From Nemopilema nomurai (taxonomy: Eukaryota > Cnidaria > Scyphozoa > Rhizostomeae > Rhizostomatidae), in NCBI GenBank assembly GCA_003864495.1, contig ML133427.1:2003247-2067246 (forward strand): a stretch of 64,000 bases of DNA, in the 5' to 3' direction. Position 1 is the stretch's first letter; each line of letters starts with the position of its first letter. A program made the translations under genes and the position numbers. Shown piece by piece: positions 40,071-53,700 of this stretch. The notes under the pieces were generated by a model. That model made no database searches and was not told the origin of the DNA. It saw nothing but the letters and a program-made list of their open reading frames with translations.

Positions 40071-40709
40071 AACAGTATACATAGCTTGAAATAGTGGAGC
40101 ATTCCAGAACATGTGAACTGATTTTAGTTAGTTATTTGCGACATTTTTTTGTTCGTTCCGTTGCGCTAGTGCGCAAAGTACATTTATGACGTGTAGTTAG
40201 ATTAGGACTGGGACCTAGTTTTTACGCCGTTTTTAGAAATTCGTGAGCATGTTGACAAAGGAAAACGTTGCACAATACTATGCTAAGTGGAGCAAACAGG
40301 AGTGGGGATGAGTAGAAGTCCAAGCTCAAGTTATATAACGGCAAGAGAGCCAAGTTCACGCATGGGCAGGGATGAACATCTTCAGAAATGAACCTGCTTT
40401 AGCTGATTAGCGTTGTTGCTGTTGTTTATTTCACCGTAGAAAAAAGGTGCCTTTGATTGTCCATATATGGGATACTGATAAAGACGCTGAAACGTTTCTC
40501 TTGAAAAACCGTTTGCGATCCATCACACCGCAAAAAAGCACATAAATAGGATGGGACTGAACAGATGACATTAGAGGTTGGACGGAAAGACCTGCGTCAC
40601 GGTGTTTGGTGGTTGCGCAAAATAGGAGCCCGTGGGCGATAAGGGCTCTTGTATCCCCACTAAGATTTTCAGTTGAAATAAATAAAATGAATGCCAAACT
40701 GCTGGACTG
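40071..40709. other. Unassigned sequence downstream of the reverse transcriptase fragment
   Basis: No coding or repeat signal that I can support. An open frame on the minus strand at 40431-40727 has no recognisable similarity. Confidence 0.3.
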
Positions 40710-40858
40710 AATAAATAAAGAAATCAATGAATTAATAAATCAATGAATTAATAAATCAATGAATTAATAAATAAATAAATAAATAAATCAATAAATTAAT
40801 AAATCAATAAATTAATAAATCAATAAATTAATAGATCAATAAATTAATAAATCAATTT
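40710..40858. repeat. AT-rich microsatellite (AATCAATGAATTAATA-type)
   Basis: Tandem 16-bp units of AATCAATGAATTAATA and the variant AATCAATAAATTAATA are interrupted by a run of AAAT tetramers near 40768-40787. It lies about 470 bp downstream of the PARP3 stop codon. Confidence 0.95.
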
Positions 40859-41324
40859 CATAACAGGATAGAAAACCCCACTGACCGAATGCAAGATTTC
40901 GGGATCGTTATTTCAAAGAGGGGAGATAACATGGACAGCAGTTATTTTTAATCTAACATGTTCGAACTGCATCTTCTTGGGGCAAAAACCACACTGTTAT
41001 TTGTGACTGAATAGTGCCTGATAAAGCAAAAATCTATCACGAAATTGTGTTAGAAGCCGTATATCTATCGCATTCTTTTGGTCTTCCTTGCACATTTACC
41101 GATAGACCCTGTTTGACACGACCTATTGGCACAGATTCACAGCTTTTAAAATTATGTAAAAGCATACATTCCCACCTTCCCACATCATCTAATGTCATAT
41201 CTAAATTCTTCATAAAACTAACACTGACTTAAAAAATTTCATTGCCGCCTCGCGCCATCCAATTGGCAACAATCATGACCAGATGATTCTTTTCAAAAAA
41301 TAATAAAAGTCCTTTGTAAAATCC

Positions 41325-44300
41325 CTAAAATTGAAGTTTTAGCAGGTACCGAATTCTAACTTGGCTTTCCTTATAAACGAGATATTCACTCTGTGAGAAT
41401 CGGCTTCCGGCAAATTCTTTTCGATCAACTGGTTTACCTTGAGGAATGATTACTTTCTTGTCATCAAAATCCACTTTGATGTCATGCTTTGGATCTACAG
41501 GAAGGAAATGTGACCAATACATGAGTGTCCCACATATAAGAAACAAAATTTTAAGAAATGCAGAGCCTGATTTTTAAAAAAAATTAACCCTCTGATAAAA
41601 CACAGGCGAAGGTCTGGAAAACCTTGTTTCTTATTCAAAATAAAAAGGATAAGGTATAAGATAAGTCTTTGTAAAGCAGAATAAAACATTAATCATTCTA
41701 ATTTGGTCAAATGAAATTGAATGAAAACTAAGCAAAAAATACATTTCTGGAATATTTTTGGCGTTTATTAAAAGTGAAGATGACAGATGCATATCAAAAA
41801 AGTATATGAATGTTTTTTATCACAATCACGAGTTACTGTAGATAATCAATAGTTTAACGTAGTTTTTTATCAGGACCATTACCCTGATTTTACACCGTGC
41901 ATATTACATTCTATAAAAAACTTATCAGACCTGAAATCAAAAAATTTTTTTCTTATATGCGAGACACTACTGCACGTAGAGTTCACGTTGAAAGAAGAAA
42001 CGCTCTGTCAATGTATATTTCCTATGGCCCCTTTCCTGCCCGCTTTCTAATGCTCAATATGAGCCCGTACTCCTTATTTACTTGCCATGTAGCTTCCTTT
42101 ATGAGACTAAAATAAGTTTTCTTTCCTTATACCAAACATCACACCACCCAGATATCATATGGTGCAGTTGCCACAAAATCATATATCAAGTGCACCAAAC
42201 AAAAAGGGGGTTACCTGGTTCAGTTCTGCCTTGTGCAACAACCGAGTCGCATCCCTTCGGTGCTGCTTTAAGACTGGAGTCATCAATCGTGATCCCATGC
42301 TCCTTCCCAAGGGCGACTTCACATAGGAACATTATACCGATGTTCTTGGATGAGGTACCGACTAAAACGTAAGGAGCTTGTAATAGTTAAAACGGCCTAC
42401 AACAATCGATATTTAACAGAGAATTGAGCAAACACGACTCTAAAAGGCGCCTTCCCTTACAGACAGAGTTACAATATTTGAATGGGTGGTTCACTTTAAC
42501 TTTAAAGGCATCGAGTCATGGTAAATAGCGGCTTTCCGCGGGCTGTTGTCTGTTTTCATGTGATAAATCGGCTTTCATGTGATCAGACATCAACTGCAAG
42601 GTTAAACATCATGTGTGCAGTTTGCTTGACAGCCAATCAGATTAACGGAGCTATCATAATGACTCAGCAATTTTTGCAATTTGGGTATATGCTTTCCATT
42701 TATCATGACTCAATGCCTTTAAACTCAATCAGGTTATAAGCGCCTTCTAAGTAATAATAATAAATACGTTCTAATATGTAATGAGCCATAATAATGACAA
42801 TAATAATAAATAAGTTCATAGTGATAATAATAGAAAGTACCAGACTTAACTGAAACATGTTTGTAAATAAAAATGATTTCTACCGCAGATAGTAAACTAC
42901 AAAGGAGATGCACATTGCCAATGCCAAAACTGGCAAAGACAGATTAACATAAAAACAATGATACGTCAAAGTCTTTCAATTATTGCTTATTTAGCGAAGC
43001 CATCGACAAATCTACACTGGCATGGGGGAAAACTTCTCTAGCTTGGATCAAGCAGTTAGCGATAAAATTAGCCTAGGTTAATCTGAAAATAATGAATGAG
43101 CCAAGCAAATTAAATCTGTGTCGACGGCCGAGGACACTTACCATATCCACTCGATTTGCCGTTTTCAGAAGCAAAATAAATGCCCCTGCCTACCCTACCG
43201 CCAGAATGAGGCATTATGCGGAGGCCGCTCTTTAAAATAGCAACAACAACAGCGATATTGGTCCCATGCCAAAGGAGCTTCCGGTTATCCAGTCCACCAT
43301 GCTGATCGAAACGTTCGCCCTAGAAACGAAAAACAGCAGGGTTTGCATGAGACTTGATGTGCCAAAAATGCAATCCTCCAAAACAGCTAGAAATAGCGGA
43401 ACAGGTTTTTGCATACTTCAAGTATTTTTTCATACTTAATGCAATCCTTAAATCATGGAGAAAACTTTGAGTGACTGATGATATAGTCACATTTGTTAAT
43501 TTTCATATTTCCAGGCGTACTTAGAACATTTTCAATCCCATAATAGAAGTATTAGCATTAGCCACTTTTGAATTTTTAGCCTCATTCTCTCCTGCAACTG
43601 CAAATGTCGATGCACTGGCAACAATGGCTTGCATTATCTCGGGGAAGGTAAATAAATGCAAAACGGATTTCATAAAAGAGTTAAAAAAAATTTTTGTATA
43701 CCTCTGGATGACGGTTCACCTTCCAGACATCTAGAATCTTCAAATTTGAATGATATCCCCTGCATTTTGTAGCATCAGTGTACTTGCTTATATACTGGGG
43801 ATAGAAACAAATACTGAATCATAGATCCTGCTATGATAAAGATCATGCTTGGCTACAGTTTGTGAACATCTCTCAAGCAAATATTGCGAACAATTTGCAG
43901 ACAAGTCTAATGTCATGTTAGCATTGACATCACTGATTGATCACTGATCACAATAGGAACAACGAAGTGTTGCACGTTTGTAGGAAAAAATTACAGCAAT
44001 CTGTGTTAGAAAAATCACCAAACAGTAATCAACCAAGCATAATGATCAATCATTAATCATGAATGATAATCAATCGTCAATCGATCATCGACTAACAGCA
44101 GTTTCCGCCCAACCTGACTGCATACAACGCTATTGGTCAGATGGTACAATGATTGGTTCCGCAACACGGTCAATTGATGACCACTGATCCTTCGCGTATC
44201 TGCCGAGTCACTACCCATACTCCGAGAATTTTAGGACGAAATGTGAATTATGAAGAGCAAAGGTTGTAACAGCAGCATTTTCTAGGCTCATGAAAACCAG

Positions 44301-47300
44301 GGTACAAATATGAAAAGGATTTCAAAAACTTGAGAGATACAGAACCATTTTAAGGCGAAACGGGCTAATTGTATTTAGATGATGCAACTCGCTCATGAAA
44401 TTACCTTGAATTCATCGCTGTCCTTGCACACTAGTTCCAGGTCAGAGCACAAAAGCGAATAATTCACATCCATTGGATGGTCGACTTCTTCATGACCAGT
44501 CTGTAGGAAACAAAACCAGAGACGTAAACGATGAGAAACAAAAATAAATACACTAAGAATATATACTCTGACATGCATAAACGAACACAGTAGCCCTGCT
44601 GGCTATTTCTTCTAAACGTAGGCCCAAATTTTACAGAGCACAGTGGATATACAAAAAGAGAGGAAATAAGTCACATGTTTCAAAGCCATTACTCTTACAG
44701 AAGCAAGTGAATATTCCTTTAAAACGGCGTCCAACTTCTTTCATGCAAGTAATACGACAGGCTAAGTAGCTACAACAATACTGAAGCACTGCTTTCCAAA
44801 AAACTGAAAACATGCCCAAAAGTAGGTTAATCCTGTGTTACATTATTAATATTCAATGTTTAAAAGGTTAAACAGAAGAGCCTAACAACCTGACTCTCCT
44901 CTTCTTCTTGCTTTATCCTTTGAGCGATTTCAATATCTCCAAGAACCTAAAAAAATAAGAGCCAAAAAATTACTATCGGTTCTGAACTCCCGACTATCCA
45001 AGCAGGAAAAATTTTAAGGAAAAAGATGCATCTGCTAAAATCACTTTTTCAACACTTTCTAGGCTAGGAAAAGCCTTCCTTTGAGAACTTGATGAAATAT
45101 GTCAATCAATGAAGTTAAAGGGAATAATCAACAGGATAATTATGGAAGCTACAAAAACTTCTTTAAAAAAACAAAAAGACTTAAGTGAATACAGCTACTC
45201 CATATTAATTCATCATCTTATCATCATCTTCTTGTTTTGGTTGAATAACTTTAATAATTTACTTGGTTTGCTCCTTGTCCCTTTGTGGGCTTGAGTCACA
45301 AAATTGTTAAATATATTCTAGGTGCTATTTATAGAGGCAACTCAATAACCCTATGTATTTTTCCTTTACGAATGGCACTACATGAAGTAGCGGTTGCATA
45401 GCCTTAATTTTTTAATTGCTTATAGAAAAATTAAAGGGCGTAGGCGCGCAACTTTATAGTTAAAAGTGGCACGGATCCAGTTGTTTGTGCTACCTAGAAA
45501 AATCAGCCAATCAAATGAAGGCTCTGTTCTTTTAGATGTCTGTTCCTGTGATCAGTTTCACACCAGCGTTCTAAACTAAATGGTGGAAAGTGCCACTAGC
45601 TAAAAATGTCCTAAAAGTAAACTTTCAAGAAAACGATATGATGCTTTCCTCAAAAAGATTCAAAAGCGTCAATTAACCAAGTTCTGGCACAGGCTGTACA
45701 TCCATGAAAAATGAAATATTTTAAAGGTCAATAAATGTTCACAGAAATTAAATATAAACAAAACAACATAACTGTACACAATACAGCAGAGGAAACTTAC
45801 CGCCAACATGTCCATCTTCTTCTGGAGGATTTCCTTCGTATTGATAACTGGCGGCCTTTGACGGCCAAAAGAATGGGGGATCACAGTAAAAAACCTTGAT
45901 GTCAATTCTTCCAAGCCTGCTTTCTTTCCTTGATCTAGTTTTTTCTCTATTTCCTCTAAAACCTACAACATACAAAAACATAAATACAAACATAAACATA
46001 CAAAAGCTATTGCAGTCTTTGGCACGCAAAAAGGACAAAATAGAAAAGACCTTGCCTCTTCAAAAAGCAACTTTATCATTGAGGAATCAAAGACTTCCAA
46101 GTATATGTCAAGAATACAAGTATTTCAAACAAACAAATACAAAAAAACATTTCTTGAACCTGCAAACTACATTTTTGCCATACTTTGTCTCTTAGTAATT
46201 ATGTCAGTCTTTGTAATATGAAGATATTTCGCACGCCTTGATTACTTTGCATGTGGGATGGTGTGTGATGCAAACGGACTTTGAGTTACCACTTTTTTGA
46301 AAATCTTTGAAACAAAAGCAATTTGTGGCAAATTCTTTGTTCTGCGTGTGATGATTAGCACGCCTTGGACAATTTGGGTGTGCTAATCAATGTGGATGGT
46401 GACATGCATCAAATTCAATAAAATGATGAAATAGATGCAAAAATCTAAAACTAAAATGGCAGCCATAGCTCCCAAAGGACATTTGATACAACTTCAAAGA
46501 TGCTGGTGAACTTTGAAAGGTGTCTTTAAAAAAAACAACCTAACACCCTTATAAAGGAATCTCACCTCAAAACCTTTTGCAATTTGCATCTTGCTGAGCC
46601 TACCTAACGGCATCTTCTTGACATCTATCAACAGATAAGGACATCTGCTTAATTGCTCACCCAGTTAAATGGCAGACTTCTGCCTCTGTAGCGAATCAAA
46701 CTAATGACCTTTGCTGCCTTTGAGAATTATGATGAATTATTAAAAAAAATGAATTACACTGAATCTCACTGGTTTGGCCCTAAAAGGCGACAGGAAAATT
46801 GTAATACTTCATAAAATATTAATATAGGAATGTCACCTTGAAGCAATAGAAATATCAAATAGACAGGCAAGAAAGAAATATAAAAGCAATCACAACTTTC
46901 CCTACCAAAAGGGTAGGCTTTAGTAAAGTTACTAAGTAGCCAGGTATTTTCATTTTGAGCCACCTCCATCAGAATGCCAATTAGTTTTAAAACATGTTTT
47001 AATCTTCAATAAATAAGAGCAAAGATAAAATGTTTCAATCTTTCTCAGAACTGTTTGGCTAAACAATCATTTCAAGGAAAATTTAAAAGGGATTCAACTT
47101 CAACTAAAATATACAGCATGTATCCTTGTAACTATGTGATTGCTTTAAGACTATTTGAAGATACAGTTTTGTTGTTGATGCACATTCATTTACACTTAAC
47201 ATATGGAAGGAATGGCAGTGTGATGGGTCAAAGTTACAGACAGTCAACCACAAATGACAGAATCTTGTGAAGGACATTTAAAATCAATACTTCACAACCC

Positions 47301-50074
47301 CCTAAAAGGAGAAACATCACGCAAAACAAATAATGATTAAGAATAAATACATATACATATAAAATACATATAAATTTTCAGAAGAAAAAGGTACAAAGCC
47401 TCCATACCAATATTCATTTCTGACATTGCCTCCTTGAACATGTCGCTGTCAAACAGCAGATTTAGCAAGTTTTGAGTTGGTTTATCAAGTTTGCATGGCT
47501 TCACTTTCTTTTGAACACCATCAGGAACATCCAAAGCTGAAAGCTGAACAAGTCTTTTTCCTTCATGCAGGATACATACATACAATCTGATTATTTCATG
47601 ACATAAGTAAAATCTCTGAAAAAATAACATCTTTCCTAACACTTATCTTCAAATCCTGACTACCTAAAAGGAATTTGCTCTGGCTATATGCTGTTATTTG
47701 TTGTTGCTTAATGTGCCTTAGAATTTATATTTCTGAAGAAAATCTAAGAAAATTTTACAAAAAACAAATTTTTTAGGTCCATGAAAGCAAAGAATTGTAT
47801 AATCTATGAAATCTACAAAATACTTTGTCAGAAATAAGTTCACTGTTTAGTCAACATTAGCAATTACCAAAAAACACTTTTGCCAACAAGGAATGTTGCT
47901 TTTTAATCATTCACAAGCCGGGAAACTTTGACTGGAATCTCTACATTTCTCTACTGCAAAAATCGCTCATCTCTACAAAAAATATAACTGCCACAATGAT
48001 CTTACCATATAACTTTTAAAAGCAATCACAAACACAATGTGTTAAGTTAGGAAAAATTTTGTTTATGTTTACCTTCTCTTTCATAATTGTATTTTCAGTT
48101 TCATCAGAGGCATCCATTTCAAGTAGGGTATATTTTCCTTTCACAGGCTGAAAATCGTCTCTTGAGGCCCAATCATTTCTTGTTTTATCTTTAAACTTCT
48201 TTTCAAATTCTTTTTTGGCAGCTTCAAGTTGGAGAGGGCCTTTTAAAGCATTAGTTCCAGCCTCACCCTAAAAACAATTGAACAGAATTATCAAAATAGC
48301 CTTTAGTGCATAAGAAGATTGACAGGTACATGACATACATTAATATAAATATATGAATAGATATGAATGTAAAGAGCTTGAAGTTTCAGTGTCTAACAGA
48401 AACTAAGATAGGATAAAATGGAGTTTCTATAGTATGTTCAGTTTTGATCAAAACTTAAAAAATATATGTTTATAAATGTGTGTACTTTCAATTACCTTTC
48501 AAATATGCAAACCATGTGATTGAAAGTGTTATTTTTTAATGACACATTTTTAACTGGTCCTGATTTTATAACTATTTGAATATTAACAGCATCTTACCAC
48601 ACGACCCCATCTATTCCAAACATAGAAGGATTTTTGCATCTGCAATAACTGAATAACATAAAACTTGTTATTGTTTTGGCCAATGTTGGTCTGATTCAGC
48701 ATGCAATCGTAATCCTCAAAAACAGATGCATTAAACAGATTGCACTGACTGTCCACACTTCTTTGCAACTGCTTCTTACTTTTCTTCTCTTCAACAGCCA
48801 AAGCAACTAGCTTGTCCTTCATTGTTGGTTTTTCATCTTCCACTTCCTCAGTCTTAACCTTCAAGACAGAACAAGGCTTTTAAAGAGAAAACACAGAATT
48901 CATGTCTTGTTTGCCGATGTGCTCAATCAACCATGCTTGCTAGAGCGCACCTCAAAGCAATTTATTAAGACCCACAGTATTAAAAAAAATTTAAAAAGGG
49001 GCAGAAAGCTTTTGACCTGTCTTAGACTCAAAAAACTCACAAAGATCCACTACAAAACACTACAAAAAAACTCACAAAAATCCCAATACATGACACACAA
49101 ATCAAAGTTGTATCTTTAACAAACAACAGGCTGTTGTGTTGATTCTCTAATAGATGTATGCTCTTAGAGAAAAATTTTCTTTTAGTATGAAAAAATCACA
49201 TTTCTTGTTTACTTAGATGTGTAGTAGTTGTTCTAATGTTGTTCTAATGGAGTTCTAGGATTTACTTTTGCTGCAAAGGGTGCATAAGGAATTGAGCTTC
49301 AAATAACACCCAAATAACAAGGCTAAAAATTAATGAGAACTCTCCATCGTGAAACAAATGGGGTGACAAAACAGACAATTAATCAGCAACAGGATTAAGG
49401 TAGAATTCATGAGATAGCAAGGATCCTTAAAGCAAAAAAAATAATCTAAAGCTCTTGATATCTATTATTAAAAAAGCGTCATCGAATCTTTGGATATTAA
49501 GCCATGCACTTTGGGAATAAACTATGTGAAGCTGAAGAAAATCGCATTGATGATATTGACAATGATGAAATTTCATCAAGTAATAATAAGGGTTTAGATC
49601 TGTAGCAAAATTTTAACAACTTTTGAGATCTCTTGTAGTACATATATATTTATATTGGCACTGTTTGATGCAGGCTTTGCTATTTCGCATGTGGGTATCA
49701 TTCTTCAATTTCTAATATCGATAGGTATCGCCATTGTGATGATGCAACCGTTTTGATGGAGGGCGTCTCCCTTACAAAGGTCGCTTGCTTTTTTGAAGCA
49801 TTTCGCCCAATGCTTTGTTAAAAGTAAACTAATAAAGTGATATCATATAAATAATGCACCCGAGAAAAAGCTTTCTGGAACATTTTCGTGATACCTTTTT
49901 GCCCCCCGAGCCATCTTCTTCGCATTTCTTCAGCCTATCAACCAGCTCCGCCTTCCTTCCTGTTGTTTGAAGACCCTGCTTCTGACACAGGGCACGAAGC
50001 TCCTCGACTTTCAGCTTCGAAAAATCTGTTACTGGACCATCTGGTTTCTGCTGCGTTCTTTTCTTTGGGGGCAT
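41325..50074 (-). CDS. PARP3: Poly(ADP-ribose) polymerase 3 with N-terminal SAP domain, 13 exons, 577 aa
   Basis: PARP3 is a nuclear, DNA-break-activated ADP-ribosyltransferase. Exons (minus strand): 49895-50074, 48598-48858, 48073-48267, 47408-47543, 46566-46624, 45801-45962, 44890-44946, 44405-44500, 43702-43794, 43142-43319, 42215-42361, 41325-41494 (twelve listed exons carry the whole protein; no further one is needed). All junctions are phase-consistent. Residues 16-52 form a SAP DNA-binding motif (FSKLKVEELRALCQ, GRKAELVDRL). The WGR domain follows (VFEDYDCMLNQTNIGQNNNK, WNRWGRV, 105-150), then the PARP regulatory domain (DVKKMPLGRLSK; FFTVIPHSFG; LGDIEIA) and the catalytic domain. The H-Y-E triad is His431 (LLWHGTN), Tyr461 (GIYFAS) and Glu558 (FSQSEYLVY). 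GLRIMPHSGGRVG and VALGKEHGI are PARP3-specific and exclude PARP2. Human PARP3 has no SAP domain. The donor after exon 7 (GTTGTT) is weak. Confidence 0.95.
43895..44130. repeat. Degenerate TGATCAAT-rich stretch in a PARP3 intron
   Basis: Short motifs such as TGATCA, ATCAAT, AATCAT and ATCGTC recur many times between the YISKY and TGHEE exons, with no fixed period. It is a simple low-complexity region. Confidence 0.4.
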
Positions 50075-50395
50075 GTTGCTCTAGGTTTGGGAAAAGCGCT
50101 ATGATCAGACACGTTGGAGGTGGAGGTAAAGGAATTCTCTAGAGGAGCAGCCAACAGCAACAATAACAGACCTCCTTCACAGGGATACAAAGGCTCAGCA
50201 ACCTTTCGCAGTAGTAAACAAACATCATAGCATGGATAGCACTAAAAACATATTAGCATGTATTGGAAACATTTCTCTAATGACCGAATCGGTGTCAATT
50301 TAGATGTAAATCTTTCCCCAACTTTTATAACGCATGAAGGGAAATGATAGCAAAATTCCTTAATGCAGACACGACCGGCAAGCTATACTGAACTG

Positions 50396-50696
50396 CATAG
50401 GCGCCGACTTTTATTTTTCCCAGGGGGTGCTCAAAATTTAAATTTTAAAAAAAATTAAAAAAGTTTAAAGGTAGAGAAATTACCTGTCGCTTTAATAACG
50501 TAATACAACATATGTATTATGTATAATAACAAAACAAAACATTTTAATAAAGCAGATATAACATCATGGTCTTCAGTATCATCAGTTCAATTCTTTGATT
50601 GTTTTCAAACGAAATTCCCAGGGGGGGCTGAGCCCTCCCATAGCAATTCCCAGGGGGGGCTCGAGCCCCCAAGCCCCCACGTAGTCGGCGCCTATG
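50396..50696. mobile_element. Non-autonomous hAT-type DNA transposon, short version
   Basis: The ends are CATAGGCGCCGACTTTTA and AGTCGGCGCCTATG, a perfect 14-bp inverted repeat. A perfect 8-bp target duplication CTGAACTG lies at 50388-50395 and 50697-50704. The left 170 bp and right 100 bp match the 867-bp copy at 3554-4420, including ACGTAATACAACATATGTA and CAAACGAAATTCCCAGGGGG. It has inserted about 320 bp upstream of the PARP3 start codon, so it may affect that promoter. Confidence 0.9.
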
Positions 50697-50704
50697 CTGA
50701 ACTG

Positions 50705-53700
50705 AACCTTCTTTTATTGAAAATTTGTAGTTCTAGGGTGGGGGCTTATTTGTAGTTCGCTCTATCAAACATTACCGCGACATCAAATAGCTTTCAAAAG
50801 TAGCAAACTAGTGTACTCAATAATGACGAACAAGAAGGTTGCCTTTGGAACCCCTCAAACTGATGCTCTCTATGCGATATCCCCTCAACATTGCCTCGCA
50901 GTGCATTCTGAATTCATCAAAACATACTTTGGTTGGAAAGCAACAAAGGGAAAGAGAGATCCTAGTGCGTTGGGAAGAATATGAATCTATGAAGGATGGA
51001 TTTGGTTTTTGTAGCACCCAGCACGCAAACATTTATTGACACCATTTAAGGCGAAATTCCCGCCTGCTAGTAAGCTCCGACAATCATCCATTCTTGCTGG
51101 AGCTTTCAGTAGGATACGAAACTAATTTTAGTGTCTATTCCAACCAAACGAAGGATAAATTTCTTGCGTTTCCTCACAACTCTCAACTCTCCCGGTTTTT
51201 TCTGGAGACTCCAGGTTTTGCTTGCTTTCTTGTCGGTCTCCAGGCTTTTTATGATTTTTCCTTGTTTTTCTTGTCTTTTATTAGATGTTTTTTTATGTTA
51301 AAAAATGATAAAAATGACTTTCTTCGTGGCAATGTTTCTTCTTAGTGTTTGCAAATTAACGTAAACGTTAAACACTACCAGGAAGACTCAAACGCAAATT
51401 TTTTTTCAGCAAATCAAGTTCATAACCAGCTACGCCGTTCTAAAGTTGTTTAGTACAACAAATAATGTAAATTTGAAAAAAAGAAATTAATGCAAAAAGG
51501 TTAAGATAAACAACATCAGATTTATTGAATTAGCTGATAGACAAATGGAAAGAGCTCAAGACATAGCTATCAAAGCCATGTGCCCAGGTGACGTGATTGG
51601 ACGATATAAATATATAACAATTTTTTTAGTCTGAATAATAACAATATAAATCAACAAAGATTAAATACCATCTGTAAGTGTTAAAGTAACTCAAAATAAA
51701 ATGAAATAAAAGAAACTAAAAAAGGGTAGTACGTACGATTCTTTACATCAAGCTTAATTAGTTTTAATATTCACTTTATTTAATTTTGACGCTACCTATG
51801 ATAATTGTTGCCATGAACTGTTTGGTCACCATTTCTTGTTTGCATAATTACATGTTATTTATAAATTCAAGAAACTCCAGGGAACTCCTTTGGCAAAATC
51901 TCCCGGTTTTTCCCAACAAAATATATGTATTATCCAGGTTTCAAAAGCTACAGATTGACAGGTCTGGTTTCCTCTATAGCTTAAGCCCAGCAAACTCTTC
52001 TATTATGTTTGTAAATCTTTCCATTAACTTCCTAGGTTTATTTAATTTTAATTTGTTTTAGTTCAATTATTCAACTAAGGGGGAGAGTACCCCTTCAGAA
52101 CGAGTGCAGGTTTTCGCGAGGTCCTCCCATAAAATAAAACTGAACAAAATATCTGGAACCAAGGTATTTTTGGTACTTCCTGCTCCCCTTTCAGCAACAT
52201 GTGTAACGCAGATAGATATCGATATCGACAAAAATCATCTCCATTTCATAATATAAATTCTCAAACGATCCTAGTTAACTATTCGCTCTAACTATTACAT
52301 TATCTGTCGTAGAAGTCCTGAAATAATCCTGGATTTCTCCAATTAGAAAGGCCTTCGACTAGCCATCTGTTGATTACTTTCGTAATAGTGAGATTATTAT
52401 GATTTAAGTAAGGAGGGTACCCAGCAATAGAAGCAAAACAGGAACAGAAGCTCCAGCACAGCATTTTTATTCCTTTTTCCATAGCTTTACACAATATTAG
52501 GAGTACAGCATCATTTGAAACAACTAGGCTCATGTAGACACAATCAATTTTTCAGCAATTGATTCATTTCTGCAAGGATAAGAATGATCACTGGTGGGGT
52601 TAACAGAGAAATGCCATAATATCATTGTTCCATCTAAATCACTTTTCAACTGTTTGTGAGCTATCGTGCTTTTTTTCTGATAACTCTGAGGAACAATCTA
52701 AAATTTGACCACATTTAGAAAGGGAACTTTAGATGAACATACCAAGAACGCTATGAAAATGGAAGGTAGGATGAGTGAAGCCTAAATCATTGGAAAGCTC
52801 TGAATTACTCTCAATCACTGCAATTAAACCAGAAACAGAAATACCAGCTACTTACCAAAATAGAGATTATATATTCTGAAATCTGCATTAAGACTACAGT
52901 TATCAACATGGCCCCTACTATTAGCCCAAATTACTAATCTTACTCATCATCATATTGCAGCTAAACACAAACCCAAATAGCATAGAATAAACATAACAAA
53001 TAATAGAAGATAAATAATATATAGTTTGTGCAAAGCTTTAAACTTAAATAAACTGGCAACTGCCCATTTATCTTGGGGGTGGCAGGGCAATAAGCTAGTA
53101 AGCAACGAATCCATGGGTTGTGTAACTATTTCAATTTCATTTGGAACCTGTTTTTATAGAGGATTGGAATTGATGTAGGTTGTATATGGAAATAATGACT
53201 CTGGGCCAGTTCTTTGGCAGAAGAAATATTATACTACTGTAGGGAGCTGATGGAGATCCCTGCCTATCTGTTATGCCTTCTGCTGATAAATTAGTGGTGT
53301 GTTATATATTGGTCTATCTATTTCTGCAACTAACTAAGTGAGGTTAATTAGAGTTGCAATGAAGAATCATCAAAATGCAATTCGTACTACAAATATGTCA
53401 AACAGTGCCAGAAGCCTTAGATACTGCTTTAACAATTCAAGAAAAGCATGTCTTTAAGTAAACTTGAATATGTGACAAACATGAATGAAATAACAGAATA
53501 ACAAATTATAACATAAGTTACTAACTCTACTTTTAAATATCTCAAGTTGAATGGGAAAGTTGAATCTCATGGTATATGCGGATGAGGTATGTGTGGAATA
53601 CAGAGCAACTACTCAGTCCAATAAAAATTTCAACATTCTAGAAAGAAACCCCGAAAGCTTAACTGTTAAGATATATTGAACAACATTAACCAATTGGAAA

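Noticed and set aside
41325..50074. PARP2 as the identity of the SAP-WGR-PARP gene
   Set aside because: SAP plus WGR first suggested a PARP2-type protein. The catalytic motifs GLRIMPHSGGRVG, GIYFASEN and FSQSEYLVY and the linker DVKKMPLG match PARP3 instead.
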